From contig JAKALX010000229.1 in assembly GCA_021823905.1 (NCBI GenBank), positions 1 through 6,342 of the forward strand: a stretch of DNA of 6,342 bases, read 5' to 3'. The notes under the pieces were generated by a model. It was not told the origin of the DNA and did not search any database. It saw only the letters and a program-made list of their open reading frames with translations. The first letter of the stretch is position 1. Every line of letters starts with the position of its first letter. Below are positions 1 through 5,916 of this stretch, one piece after another. Both the position numbers and the translations under genes were made by a program. The stretch comes from Chloroflexota bacterium (GTDB lineage Bacteria > Chloroflexota > Dehalococcoidia > Tepidiformales > Tepidiformaceae).

Positions 1-421
1 AGTTGCCGGTAAATATCATCAGGTCGGCCCAGGAGATCTTCCGGCCGTACTTCTGTTTGATTGGCCACAGCAGCCTCCGCGCTTTGTCGAGGTTCACGTT
101 GTCGGGCCAGCTGTTGAGCGGCGCAAAGCGTTGCGCCCCACGGCTGCTCCCACCGCGGCCGTCGCTGATGCGGTAGGTGCCGGCGCTGTGCCACGCCATC
201 CGAATCATCAGCGGACCATAGTGGCCGAAGTCGGCCGGCCACCAGTCTTGCGACGTCGTCAGGACCTCCACGACATCGTTCTTGAGGGCGTCCAGGTCGA
301 GTGTCTTGAATTCCGCCGCGTAATCGGAATTTCCGCCCATGGGATCTGACAGGGGACAGTTCTGATGGAGAACCGTCAAGTCCAGCTGATTCGGCCACCA
401 ATCCTGATTCGACCTGCGCAT
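1..421 (-). CDS. katG: Catalase-peroxidase KatG, N-terminal part (cut by left window edge)
   Basis: KatG is a bifunctional haem enzyme that breaks down hydrogen peroxide and also acts as a peroxidase. The first 140 residues are visible; full-length members are about 700-740. Translation from ATG at 421 gives DWWPNQLDLTVLHQN near the start, then DWWPADFGHYGP, the distal haem-pocket motif RMAWHSAGTYR (Arg74, Trp77, His78, matching Arg104/Trp107/His108 of the M. tuberculosis enzyme), then RFAPLNSWPDN (Asp107, matching Asp137) and LDKARRLLWP. The Tyr and Met of the Met-Tyr-Trp adduct and the proximal His lie beyond the window. The start is firm: AAGGAG lies 7 bases upstream, and an in-frame TGA at 476-478 leaves no other ATG, GTG or TTG between. 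The N terminus is therefore about 30 residues shorter than in M. tuberculosis KatG. The gene lies downstream of the terminator of the preceding operon, so it probably has its own promoter. Confidence 0.96.
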   Translation of the reverse strand, partial: MRRSNQDWWPNQLDLTVLHQNCPLSDPMGGNSDYAAEFKTLDLDALKNDVVEVLTTSQDWWPADFGHYGPLMIRMAWHSAGTYRISDGRGGSSRGAQRFAPLNSWPDNVNLDKARRLLWPIKQKYGRKISWADLMIFTGN

Positions 422-428
422 TTCGTTT

Positions 429-434
429 CTCCTT
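429..434 (-). promoter_or_regulatory. katG ribosome binding site
   Basis: AAGGAG on the minus strand, 7 bases before the ATG at 421. It decides the unusually short KatG start. A small hairpin (435-447, GTGGC-TAT-GCCAC) directly abuts it on its upstream side. Confidence 0.85.
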
Positions 435-447
435 GTGGCTATGCCAC
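435..447 (-). promoter_or_regulatory. Small hairpin next to the katG ribosome binding site
   Basis: Perfect 5-bp inverted repeat with a 3-base loop (GTGGC / GCCAC) in the katG leader, touching the AAGGAG site. A hairpin here could influence ribosome access, but a stem this short can arise by chance in GC-rich DNA. A second small stem (GGCCC-TGCG-GGGCC, 498-511) lies further upstream in the same leader. No function is claimed. Confidence 0.25.
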
Positions 448-612
448 GCGGCGGGACGAGCGCCGCGCCTCGGCATCATTCAACGTCTCGACGCCGTGGC
501 CCTGCGGGGCCCTAAGACTCGATCTGAACCTAAGGGGACCTACAAGCAGACGTGGCGTCGACTCCCGATGTTAGCAGGAACTTCCGCCAAAGAGATTCTT
601 TTCGTGAAGCGC

Positions 613-640
613 AAAAAAGGGGACGCCAATTGGCGCCCCT
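613..640 (-). terminator. Rho-independent terminator of the five-gene minus-strand run
   Basis: On the minus strand the sequence forms AGGGG-CGCC, an AATT loop, then GGCG, one bulged T and CCCCT, followed at once by six T. This is a GC-rich 9-bp stem with a U tail. It lies 24 bases past the stop codon of the zinc-ribbon gene. There is no T run on the plus-strand side, so it acts in one direction only. It separates the operon from katG, which lies downstream on the same strand. Confidence 0.85.
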
Positions 641-664
641 CCGCTACGGCAAAGCTGCGTGAAG

Positions 665-943
665 TTACGCCGCACGCGGCCCGTTAGCGTCGAGTGCCTT
701 GATCTGTTCGCGCAGGCGCCGGATTCGGCGTAGCCGGTAGCTTGAGATGACGAGCGTCGCCTCGTCGAGGAGGACGGGGCCGCCGCAGCGGGTGCAGTGA
801 ACGGGAGCGGCCGGATCCGCGGGCGCCTCGCGTGGCTGGCTGGGCGTGAAGCCCGCCTCGGTCACCGGCGCGCCGCTCGCTCCAACCCAGCGTCCGCTCA
901 CGTGCCCGCAGTGCAGGCACTTCACGTCGCCCGTTACAAGCAT
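665..943 (-). CDS. Small zinc-ribbon-like protein, function unknown
   Basis: A 92-residue protein that I do not recognise as a named family. It has two CxxC knuckles, CLHC at residues 9-12 and CTRC at 50-53 followed by GGPVLLDE, the usual look of a zinc ribbon binding one Zn(II) through four cysteines. The knuckles are separated by a Pro/Ala/Glu-rich, probably disordered stretch (about 24-47). The C-terminal third (about 68-86, SSYRLRRIRRLREQIKAL) is basic and likely helical, and could bind nucleic acid or a partner protein. There is no signal peptide or membrane segment. GGAGG lies 7 bases before the ATG. It is the last gene of the minus-strand run, 147 bases after the hydrolase gene and 24 bases before the terminator. 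Its role beside metabolic enzymes is unknown; regulator or accessory protein are both possible. Confidence 0.8.
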   Translation of the reverse strand: MLVTGDVKCLHCGHVSGRWVGASGAPVTEAGFTPSQPREAPADPAAPVHCTRCGGPVLLDEATLVISSYRLRRIRRLREQIKALDANGPRAA

Positions 944-1090
944 GGCGGCACCTCCGGGTGAAGTGCTCGAAGTATCGCCACGACGTATGCCCGCGCTTTA
1001 TCGGGGGATACCCTCGGCGAGCGTCGCCATTCCCCGCTGATTCGTCCCGCAACTGCCTGATTGCGCGGCGGCGCTTCTCGTCGCGCCCCG

Positions 1091-2455
1091 TCAGCCGGCC
1101 TCGACACCCGATCGCGCCGCGACCCGCCGCACGTCCTCCGGGTCGATCCCGGGGCTCACCGCCGCGACCCAGAGGCTGAGGTCGAGCAGATCCTCGTCGA
1201 TCTCCTCCTCGGGCGGCCGCGGCTCCCAGCGCTCCCAGAGCCCATAGACCGTCGCCGCCGACGGGCGCCCCCGTCCGAGGTCGGCAAGCTCGAGTGCGGA
1301 CCAGTGGCCGTGCGCCGATCGCCAGTAGCGGCGGCCCGAGCGGATGCCCGCCGCCGCTTCGATCGCCTCCGCGACCTCCGGCCGCACGTCGAGCTCCTGC
1401 TCCACCAGGAGCGGATCGGGCCGAACGGCGGCCAGGCCTATCGCCGGCGACTCTTGCAGGCGGAGCGTCCAGCCCTCCGTCGGCGCTGTTCGCGTTGGCA
1501 GCCGCGCAGGCCCCGCTGCCGAGTGGATCGACGGGCCCAGCGTTCGGTCGAGGAACTCCACGATCCGCGCGACGACTTCCGGCCCGCGGTCGTCCTGGAT
1601 GAAATGGTCGGCGCCTTCGAGCGGGAACGGTCCCTCCGCGTGGGGGATGAGCTCTTTCAGCCGGTCGGCGTAGCTCTTCCCAAAGACGCTGTCCTCGGTC
1701 GCCCAGAGCAGCAGCGTCGGCGCCGCGCCAATCTCCGGCAGCCGAGTCTGCAGTTGTGTCATGTCGTCCCAGCCCCGGTCTCCCTCGCGCATCGGGATCG
1801 TGCGTGGCCAGGTGAGCACAACGTGGTCCGAGCCCGGCTCGTCGAACACGTGGTGATACGCGCGTCCTTCCACCTCGCTCAAACCGCGCCGAGAGATGGT
1901 CGAAGGGCCGTGCTGTGAGAGCACCTTCAGCCGGCTCATGAAGAACTGCCCGATGAGCGGCGCGTGCCAGGTCGTCCAGGGCCGCGGCGACGAATGGAAG
2001 CGGCCGACGTTCCCGGTGAAGGCCCACGTGCTCATCAGGACGAGTCCCGCCATGCGCTCGCGCCGCTGGAGCGCGGCGCCGAGCCCCTGGGGCCCGCCCC
2101 AGTCCTGGCCAACGACCACGAAGCCGTACAGGCCGAACTGGTCAACAAACGACACGAGATCGGCGATGTGGTGCGCGAGCGTGAGCGCTGAGTCGATGCG
2201 CGGGTGGTCGGAATAACCGCAACCGACCCAGTCGGGCGCGATCGCGCGGTAACCGGCCGCCGCCAGCGGCCCCAGGAATTCGCGGTAGAGGAACCCCCAG
2301 GTCGGGTTCCCTGAAAGCAGCAAGACCGGCCGCCCGGTAGCCGGCCCCGCCTCGACGTACGCCATCGCGCGGCCGTTTACGACGACCGAATGCTGAGGCC
2401 AGGGGAAGACCTCCTCCAGCCAGGCCGGCTTCGCGCGCAGTTCGCGTTCGCTCAT
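1091..2455 (-). CDS. Haloalkane-dehalogenase-like alpha/beta hydrolase with a ~150-residue C-terminal extension
   Basis: The first ~305 of 454 residues match the haloalkane dehalogenase family, cytoplasmic enzymes that cleave carbon-halogen bonds with water through an alkyl-enzyme ester. Visible residues: oxyanion/halide Asn50 in SGNPTWGFLYR, nucleophile Asp118 and halide-binding Trp119 in VVVGQDWGGPQG, acid Asp255 after beta-7 (LLLWATEDSVFG), and catalytic His284 in GADHFIQDD. There is no Glu after beta-6 (LVLMSTW). Asp-His-Asp with Asn-Trp is the residue pattern described for subfamily HLD-III. The usual His before the GNP motif is Ser48. Residues ~306-454 continue beyond the normal end of the family, contain no Met, keep G/C third positions, and end in an acidic stretch (EEEIDEDLLDLSLWV) that I do not recognise. 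GGAGG lies 7 bases before the ATG. Epoxide hydrolase or another ester hydrolase is the main alternative; true dehalogenase activity cannot be proved from motifs. Confidence 0.88.
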   Translation of the reverse strand: MSERELRAKPAWLEEVFPWPQHSVVVNGRAMAYVEAGPATGRPVLLLSGNPTWGFLYREFLGPLAAAGYRAIAPDWVGCGYSDHPRIDSALTLAHHIADLVSFVDQFGLYGFVVVGQDWGGPQGLGAALQRRERMAGLVLMSTWAFTGNVGRFHSSPRPWTTWHAPLIGQFFMSRLKVLSQHGPSTISRRGLSEVEGRAYHHVFDEPGSDHVVLTWPRTIPMREGDRGWDDMTQLQTRLPEIGAAPTLLLWATEDSVFGKSYADRLKELIPHAEGPFPLEGADHFIQDDRGPEVVARIVEFLDRTLGPSIHSAAGPARLPTRTAPTEGWTLRLQESPAIGLAAVRPDPLLVEQELDVRPEVAEAIEAAAGIRSGRRYWRSAHGHWSALELADLGRGRPSAATVYGLWERWEPRPPEEEIDEDLLDLSLWVAAVSPGIDPEDVRRVAARSGVEAG

Positions 2456-2548
2456 CGGGGCGCCTCCGTTCGTGCCGCGTTTTTGTCGCAGCCACGGTAG
2501 GCCGGGCGGACCGTCGAAACAATTGCTGGACCGTGGCCGCGGGGAGAA

Positions 2549-3760
2549 TCAGACCCGTTCGATCACCGCGGCGATGCCCTGGCCCCCGCCGATGCACATC
2601 GTTTCCAGCGCGAACTGCGCGTTCCGCCGCTCCATCTCGTGCAACATCGTCGCCATGATCCGCACGCCGGTCGCTCCGACCGGATGCCCGATCGAAATTC
2701 CCGAGCCGTTGACGTTCGTGCGGTCGAAGTCGCGCTCTTTGAAGCCCCACTCGCGCGTGCAGGCTAGGACCTGCGCAGCGAACGCCTCGTTTAGCTCGAT
2801 CAGGTCTATGTCCGCCAGCTCGAGCCCGGCCCGTGCCAGCGCCTTCTTCGTCGCGGGAACGGGTCCGATCCCCATGTACGCCGGGTGGACGCCCGCCGTG
2901 GCCCACGAGCGCAGCTTGCCCATCGGCTTCAGGCCCAGCTCCGCCGCCTTTTCCGGCGAGGTGACGACGCAGCAGGCCGCGGCGTCGTTCTCGCCGCTGC
3001 TGTTGCCTGCCGTGACCGTCGCCTCCGGATCCTGCTTGATCCGAACCGGCCGGAGCGACGCGAGCTTCTCCAGCGTGGTGTCCGCGCGTGGGTGCTCGTC
3101 GCGCGCGAAGATCGTGCCTTCGCCGCGCGGCGAAGGCACCGGGACCGGCACCGTCTCCGCCTCGAAGCGGCCCTGCTCCCATGCGGCGACCGCGCGCTGG
3201 TGGGAACGCAGCGAGTATTCGTCCTGCTCCTCGCGCGGGATGCTGTACTGCCGGCGCAGGTTCTCGGCCGTCTCGAGCATCCCGCCTTCGACCGGGTATC
3301 GGAATGTGCCGGCGGTTACGCGCCCGCGGTCGAGGCGGTCCATCATCTTCACTTCACCACGGTTCGGCCCCCAGCGGAGCGCCGTCGTGTAGTGCTCCGC
3401 GCTGCTCATGCTCTCCACGCCGCCCGCGAGCACAACGTCCGCGACGCCCGTCTGCACCTCCATCGCCGCGAGGCAGATCGCCTGGAGCCCCGAGCCGCAA
3501 CGGCGGTCGAGTTGCAGGCCGGGGATATCGATCGGCAGACCCGCATGAAGCACCGCCAGGCGGCCCATCGCCGGCGTTTCGCCGTTCGGATAGCAGTGCC
3601 CGAAGATCGAGTCGTCGATGAGCGCGGGGTCGAGCCCCGTTCGCTCCATGACCGCTGACACAACGAGCGCCGCCAGCGTCTCCGCGTCGACGGTTCGAAG
3701 CGCTCCGCCCATTCGGCCAACCGGCGTGCGCACCGGGGAACAGATCACCGCGTCTCGCAT
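2549..3760 (-). CDS. Thiolase family protein (acetyl-CoA C-acyltransferase)
   Basis: A 403-residue thiolase, normal in length. Thiolases cleave 3-ketoacyl-CoA with CoA, or condense two acyl-CoAs in reverse. Catalytic residues are all present: acylated Cys88 in LDRRCGSGLQA, His359 in GHPVGATG, Cys389 in CIGGGQG, and the NEAFAAQ motif (324-330). GGVESMSS lies at 113-120. The motif before Cys88 reads DRR where many members have an Asn-Arg pair. I chose ATG 3760 because GGGAGGA lies 7 bases upstream and MRDAVICSPVRTPVG is the typical thiolase N terminus; an in-frame ATG at 3823 would add 21 residues with no family resemblance. The gene is third in the run, 114 bases after the ADC-family gene. Degradative 3-ketoacyl-CoA thiolase and biosynthetic acetyl-CoA acetyltransferase cannot be told apart here; the catabolic neighbours favour the former. 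A perfect palindrome (3114-3139) encodes part of the loop around residues 207-215. Confidence 0.95.
   Translation of the reverse strand: MRDAVICSPVRTPVGRMGGALRTVDAETLAALVVSAVMERTGLDPALIDDSIFGHCYPNGETPAMGRLAVLHAGLPIDIPGLQLDRRCGSGLQAICLAAMEVQTGVADVVLAGGVESMSSAEHYTTALRWGPNRGEVKMMDRLDRGRVTAGTFRYPVEGGMLETAENLRRQYSIPREEQDEYSLRSHQRAVAAWEQGRFEAETVPVPVPSPRGEGTIFARDEHPRADTTLEKLASLRPVRIKQDPEATVTAGNSSGENDAAACCVVTSPEKAAELGLKPMGKLRSWATAGVHPAYMGIGPVPATKKALARAGLELADIDLIELNEAFAAQVLACTREWGFKERDFDRTNVNGSGISIGHPVGATGVRIMATMLHEMERRNAQFALETMCIGGGQGIAAVIERV
3114..3139. repeat. Perfect 26-base palindrome inside the thiolase gene
   Basis: The arms are GTGCCTTCGCCGC (3114-3126) and its exact reverse complement (3127-3139), with no spacer and no mismatch. 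On the minus strand it encodes VPSPRGEGT. PSPRGEG-type peptides are, from general recollection, typical translations of short palindromic intergenic repeats in GC-rich genomes. The surrounding thiolase loop keeps its usual length, so it is a replacement of local sequence or convergence rather than a simple insertion. Confidence 0.9.
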
Positions 3761-3767
3761 GGTCCAG

Positions 3768-3774
3768 TCCTCCC
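3768..3774 (-). promoter_or_regulatory. Thiolase ribosome binding site, deciding the start
   Basis: GGGAGGA on the minus strand, 7 bases before the ATG at 3760. It supports this start over the upstream in-frame ATG at 3823, whose predicted extra residues look non-coding. Confidence 0.8.
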
Positions 3775-3874
3775 TGCCTGTCCCCGCGAAACAGCAATCC
3801 AGTTCGCCCTCGGGACGGCCCAATCATCTCACGGGCCATGCGCCGCGCAAGGACGTTGATCCGAAGGCCCGACC

Positions 3875-4624
3875 CTATAGCCGCTCGACCGACTCCAGCG
3901 GCGGTTTCGCCGGGTCGACCAGGTAGCGAATCACCGGCATCGTCACGTCGGCGACCGCGAACGACGCGGAGACCGGGTGAACCGGCCGCGCTCCCGCGAG
4001 CTGCCATGCGTCCGCGTCGAAAGAGCCGAGTTGCGGCTTCCCGCGGTCGGCGCTGCGGAAGGCGTACTCCGGATCGACCTGGATCAGCCGCGGCAATGTG
4101 CTGCCGCCGCGTACGACCTGCGCCGTATTCAAGCTCGCGAGATACTGCAGGTCGTTGCCGCTCACCGGCTCCGGGTTCAGCAGCGTCATGTCCAGGATCG
4201 TCTTCGAAACCGCGCGAACCTCTGCGTGAATTCGGTCATAGCGTTTCGCCAGCGTCACCTCGGCGAGTTGGAGCGGGTAGCCCCAGCGTTCGCCGAGCGC
4301 CTTCAGCGCGGCCGGGGAATCGCAGTACCCGCGCGCGAGGAATCCCCGCGGGCGGGCGCCCGAGCGGCAGCCGACGCGCGTTTCGGCCAGCACGAACGGC
4401 CCCACCGGGCTTTCGGGGAAGCGCGTCACCGTGAACACGAGCGTCGGCGGGATTGTTGGGTGCAGCGCCGGCGGCAACAGCGACGTCATCGCCTCGTCGC
4501 CGATCTCGAACATGATCTGGAGAATCTGCGCGCCCGGCAGATCCCACTGGGCGGCGTCCAGCGCGCTCACCAGGGGCGCCGCGCCAACCAGCGCGGACAG
4601 GTTTCGCGTACCAGTGAGCGGCAT
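3875..4624 (-). CDS. Acetoacetate decarboxylase-family protein lacking the catalytic lysines
   Basis: A 249-residue protein, close to the ~244 residues of Clostridium acetobutylicum acetoacetate decarboxylase. Family features are PVGPFVLAETRVGCR (73-87), the GFLARGYCDSPAALKALGER segment (94-113) and WGYPLQLAEV (114-123). In true decarboxylases the Y-P is followed by a Lys-Lys pair, the first Lys forming the Schiff base with acetoacetate and the second tuning its pKa. Here those positions are Leu118 and Gln119. The protein therefore probably does not decarboxylate by the classical imine route; ADC-fold proteins without this lysine are known to have other activities such as hydratase/aldolase-type reactions. 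The ATG overlaps the stop of the upstream oxidoreductase gene (TGATG), and its ribosome binding site lies inside that gene's last codons, so the two are probably translationally coupled and work together. The exact reaction is unknown. Confidence 0.85.
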   Translation of the reverse strand: MPLTGTRNLSALVGAAPLVSALDAAQWDLPGAQILQIMFEIGDEAMTSLLPPALHPTIPPTLVFTVTRFPESPVGPFVLAETRVGCRSGARPRGFLARGYCDSPAALKALGERWGYPLQLAEVTLAKRYDRIHAEVRAVSKTILDMTLLNPEPVSGNDLQYLASLNTAQVVRGGSTLPRLIQVDPEYAFRSADRGKPQLGSFDADAWQLAGARPVHPVSASFAVADVTMPVIRYLVDPAKPPLESVERL

Positions 4625-5730
4625 CAGGCGCCTCCTCCGACCGCAACCGGCTCAGGCTTCGCGGCGAACTTCGGCATCACTTCTTTCGCGAACAGGCGCA
4701 GGCTGGCCAGCACCTCTTCCTGCGGCACGGTCTCGATCGCGTTGAGGAGGAAGTTGATCCGGTCGACTCCCACCGCCTCCCACTTCCGGACGACTTCGGC
4801 GATCCGGTCCGGGTTGCCGATCGCGAGCCCCTCCGGGATCTGGCCTTCCGGTGCGCTCGTCGCTTCGCGGCGCAGCGCCGGCAACAGCCCGAGGTTCGGG
4901 TACGACCGCGTCGGATACGCCTGGCGCGCCGCGAGAAGCTGCTCGGCCAGGTAGTTGAACGTGCCCGCGAGCCGCTGGCCCGTCCGCGCCCCGTATTCGT
5001 TGTCTTCGTGGCAGAAGAGGAAGTTGACCGTGTTGACCTGCTCGTTCACGAACGAGCCCACCGGGTCGCAATACTTGATCCGCCGCCGGTACTCCGCGAT
5101 CTTCTTCTCCTGCTCGGCAAAGCCGCCAAAGGTGAGGCCAAGGCTGCCCATACCCCGGTCCGCGGCGTCGAGTTCGGTGCCGGGGCTGGTGACCGCGACC
5201 CACATCGGGGGGTGTGGCTTCTGGTACGGTTTCGGCAGGATCGCCCGCTGCGGCATGCTGAACGCGCGCCCCTCGTAGCGGAAGCGCTCCTGCGTCCACA
5301 TCTTCGGGATGATCCGCGTCCATTCGTCCCACGTCTTCTTCGTCTCGTCCGGATCCGCGCCAAAGCCGCCAAGCTCGGTCCAGGTGGCCGAACGGCCCGT
5401 GCCGAACTCCAGCCGCCCGCCAGAGACGATGTCCATCGTCGCCGCAACCTCGGCCGCCTTGATCGGGTTATTGAATTGCGGCACGCAGACGACGATGCCC
5501 CGCCCGATGCGGATGTTCTTCGTCTGCATCGCGCACGCCGTCAGGAACACTTCCGGCGCCGAGCAGTGCGAGTACTCCTCCAGGAAGTGATGCTCGACCG
5601 CCCAGACCTGGTCGAAGCCAAGCTCGTCGGCGAGGCGTACCTGCTCCAGGCAATTCTGGTAGACCTTGTACTCGGTTTCGGCCTCCCAGGGCCGCGGCAC
5701 GGATATCTCGAAGAAGAGGCCGAATTTCAT
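4624..5730 (-). CDS. LLM-class (luciferase-like) flavin-dependent oxidoreductase
   Basis: A 368-residue TIM-barrel protein of the bacterial luciferase-like monooxygenase superfamily, which uses reduced FMN (or F420 in some branches) to oxygenate or oxidise an organic substrate in the cytoplasm. Family signs: N-terminal beta strand MKFGLFFEIS, EQVRLADELGFDQVWAVEHHF (29-49) with EHHF, then EYSHCSAPEVFL, the SGGRLEFGTGR phosphate-binding segment (103-113), a KPYQKPHPPMWVAV strand (167-180), and a C-terminal barrel strand GVDRINFLL. Length is ordinary for the family. The start is the first Met; GGGAG lies 7 bases upstream. It is the first gene of the minus-strand run and overlaps the ADC-family gene by one base. 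The substrate and the choice between FMN and F420 cannot be read from the sequence, and a two-component system would need a flavin reductase that is not in the window. Confidence 0.93.
   Translation of the reverse strand: MKFGLFFEISVPRPWEAETEYKVYQNCLEQVRLADELGFDQVWAVEHHFLEEYSHCSAPEVFLTACAMQTKNIRIGRGIVVCVPQFNNPIKAAEVAATMDIVSGGRLEFGTGRSATWTELGGFGADPDETKKTWDEWTRIIPKMWTQERFRYEGRAFSMPQRAILPKPYQKPHPPMWVAVTSPGTELDAADRGMGSLGLTFGGFAEQEKKIAEYRRRIKYCDPVGSFVNEQVNTVNFLFCHEDNEYGARTGQRLAGTFNYLAEQLLAARQAYPTRSYPNLGLLPALRREATSAPEGQIPEGLAIGNPDRIAEVVRKWEAVGVDRINFLLNAIETVPQEEVLASLRLFAKEVMPKFAAKPEPVAVGGGA
4631..4638 (-). promoter_or_regulatory. Ribosome binding site of the ADC-family gene, inside the upstream gene
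   Basis: GGAGGAGG on the minus strand, 6 bases before the ATG at 4624. It is formed by the final Gly codons of the luciferase-like gene. With the TGATG stop/start overlap this indicates coupled translation. Confidence 0.85.
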
Positions 5731-5764
5731 GTTGAGGCTCCCGATCGCACATTGGCGATGTGGG

Positions 5765-5773
5765 AATCTAGCA
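5765..5773 (-). promoter_or_regulatory. Candidate extended -10 promoter element for the five-gene run
   Basis: TGC-TAGATT on the minus strand (4 of 6 matches to TATAAT, with the TG extension), 34 bases upstream of the ATG at 5730. No good -35 element lies at the proper distance. A GCACG-N6-CGTGC inverted repeat (5771-5786) overlaps its upstream edge and a CACAT-N5-ATGTG repeat (5748-5762) lies just downstream; either could be an operator. Weak, sequence-only evidence. Confidence 0.25.
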
Positions 5774-5916
5774 CGCCGGGCCGTGCCTCGAATAGGACCA
5801 CCAAAGATTTCCGATTATGACGCCCATTTTCCTGCGCAGCGGCGACGCTGCTACGAGCGCGCCGGTCCCACCGCCGCGTTGCAGCATCCGCTACCGCGGA
5901 GGATGATTCCCTCGCT

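Noticed and set aside
131..349. 72-codon plus-strand frame at the left edge
   Set aside because: Antisense to the clear katG coding region; no motifs.
613..640. Terminator hairpin as a bidirectional terminator
   Set aside because: Only the minus-strand side has a T run; on the plus strand the stem is followed by mixed GC-rich sequence.
1061..1918. 285-codon plus-strand frame antisense to the hydrolase
   Set aside because: Arg-rich antisense shadow of a GC-rich gene; it could only matter if it showed the hydrolase extension to be non-coding, but the minus-strand frame has better third-position bias and a family match upstream.
684..2027. 447-codon open frame on the minus strand overlapping the hydrolase and zinc-ribbon genes
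   Set aside because: Arg/Gly/Ala-rich product with no family motifs, out of frame with the well-supported hydrolase and zinc-ribbon genes; a GC-rich shadow.
2142..3182. 346-codon minus-strand frame across the thiolase/hydrolase junction
   Set aside because: Low-complexity composition and no motifs; both overlapping genes have clear catalytic residues and ribosome binding sites.
2472..3392. 306-codon plus-strand frame antisense to the thiolase
   Set aside because: Ser/Arg-rich antisense frame without motifs; the thiolase on the other strand is certain.
3761..3823. Upstream in-frame ATG giving a thiolase with 21 extra residues
   Set aside because: The added residues have no thiolase resemblance and the strong ribosome binding site belongs to the ATG at 3760.
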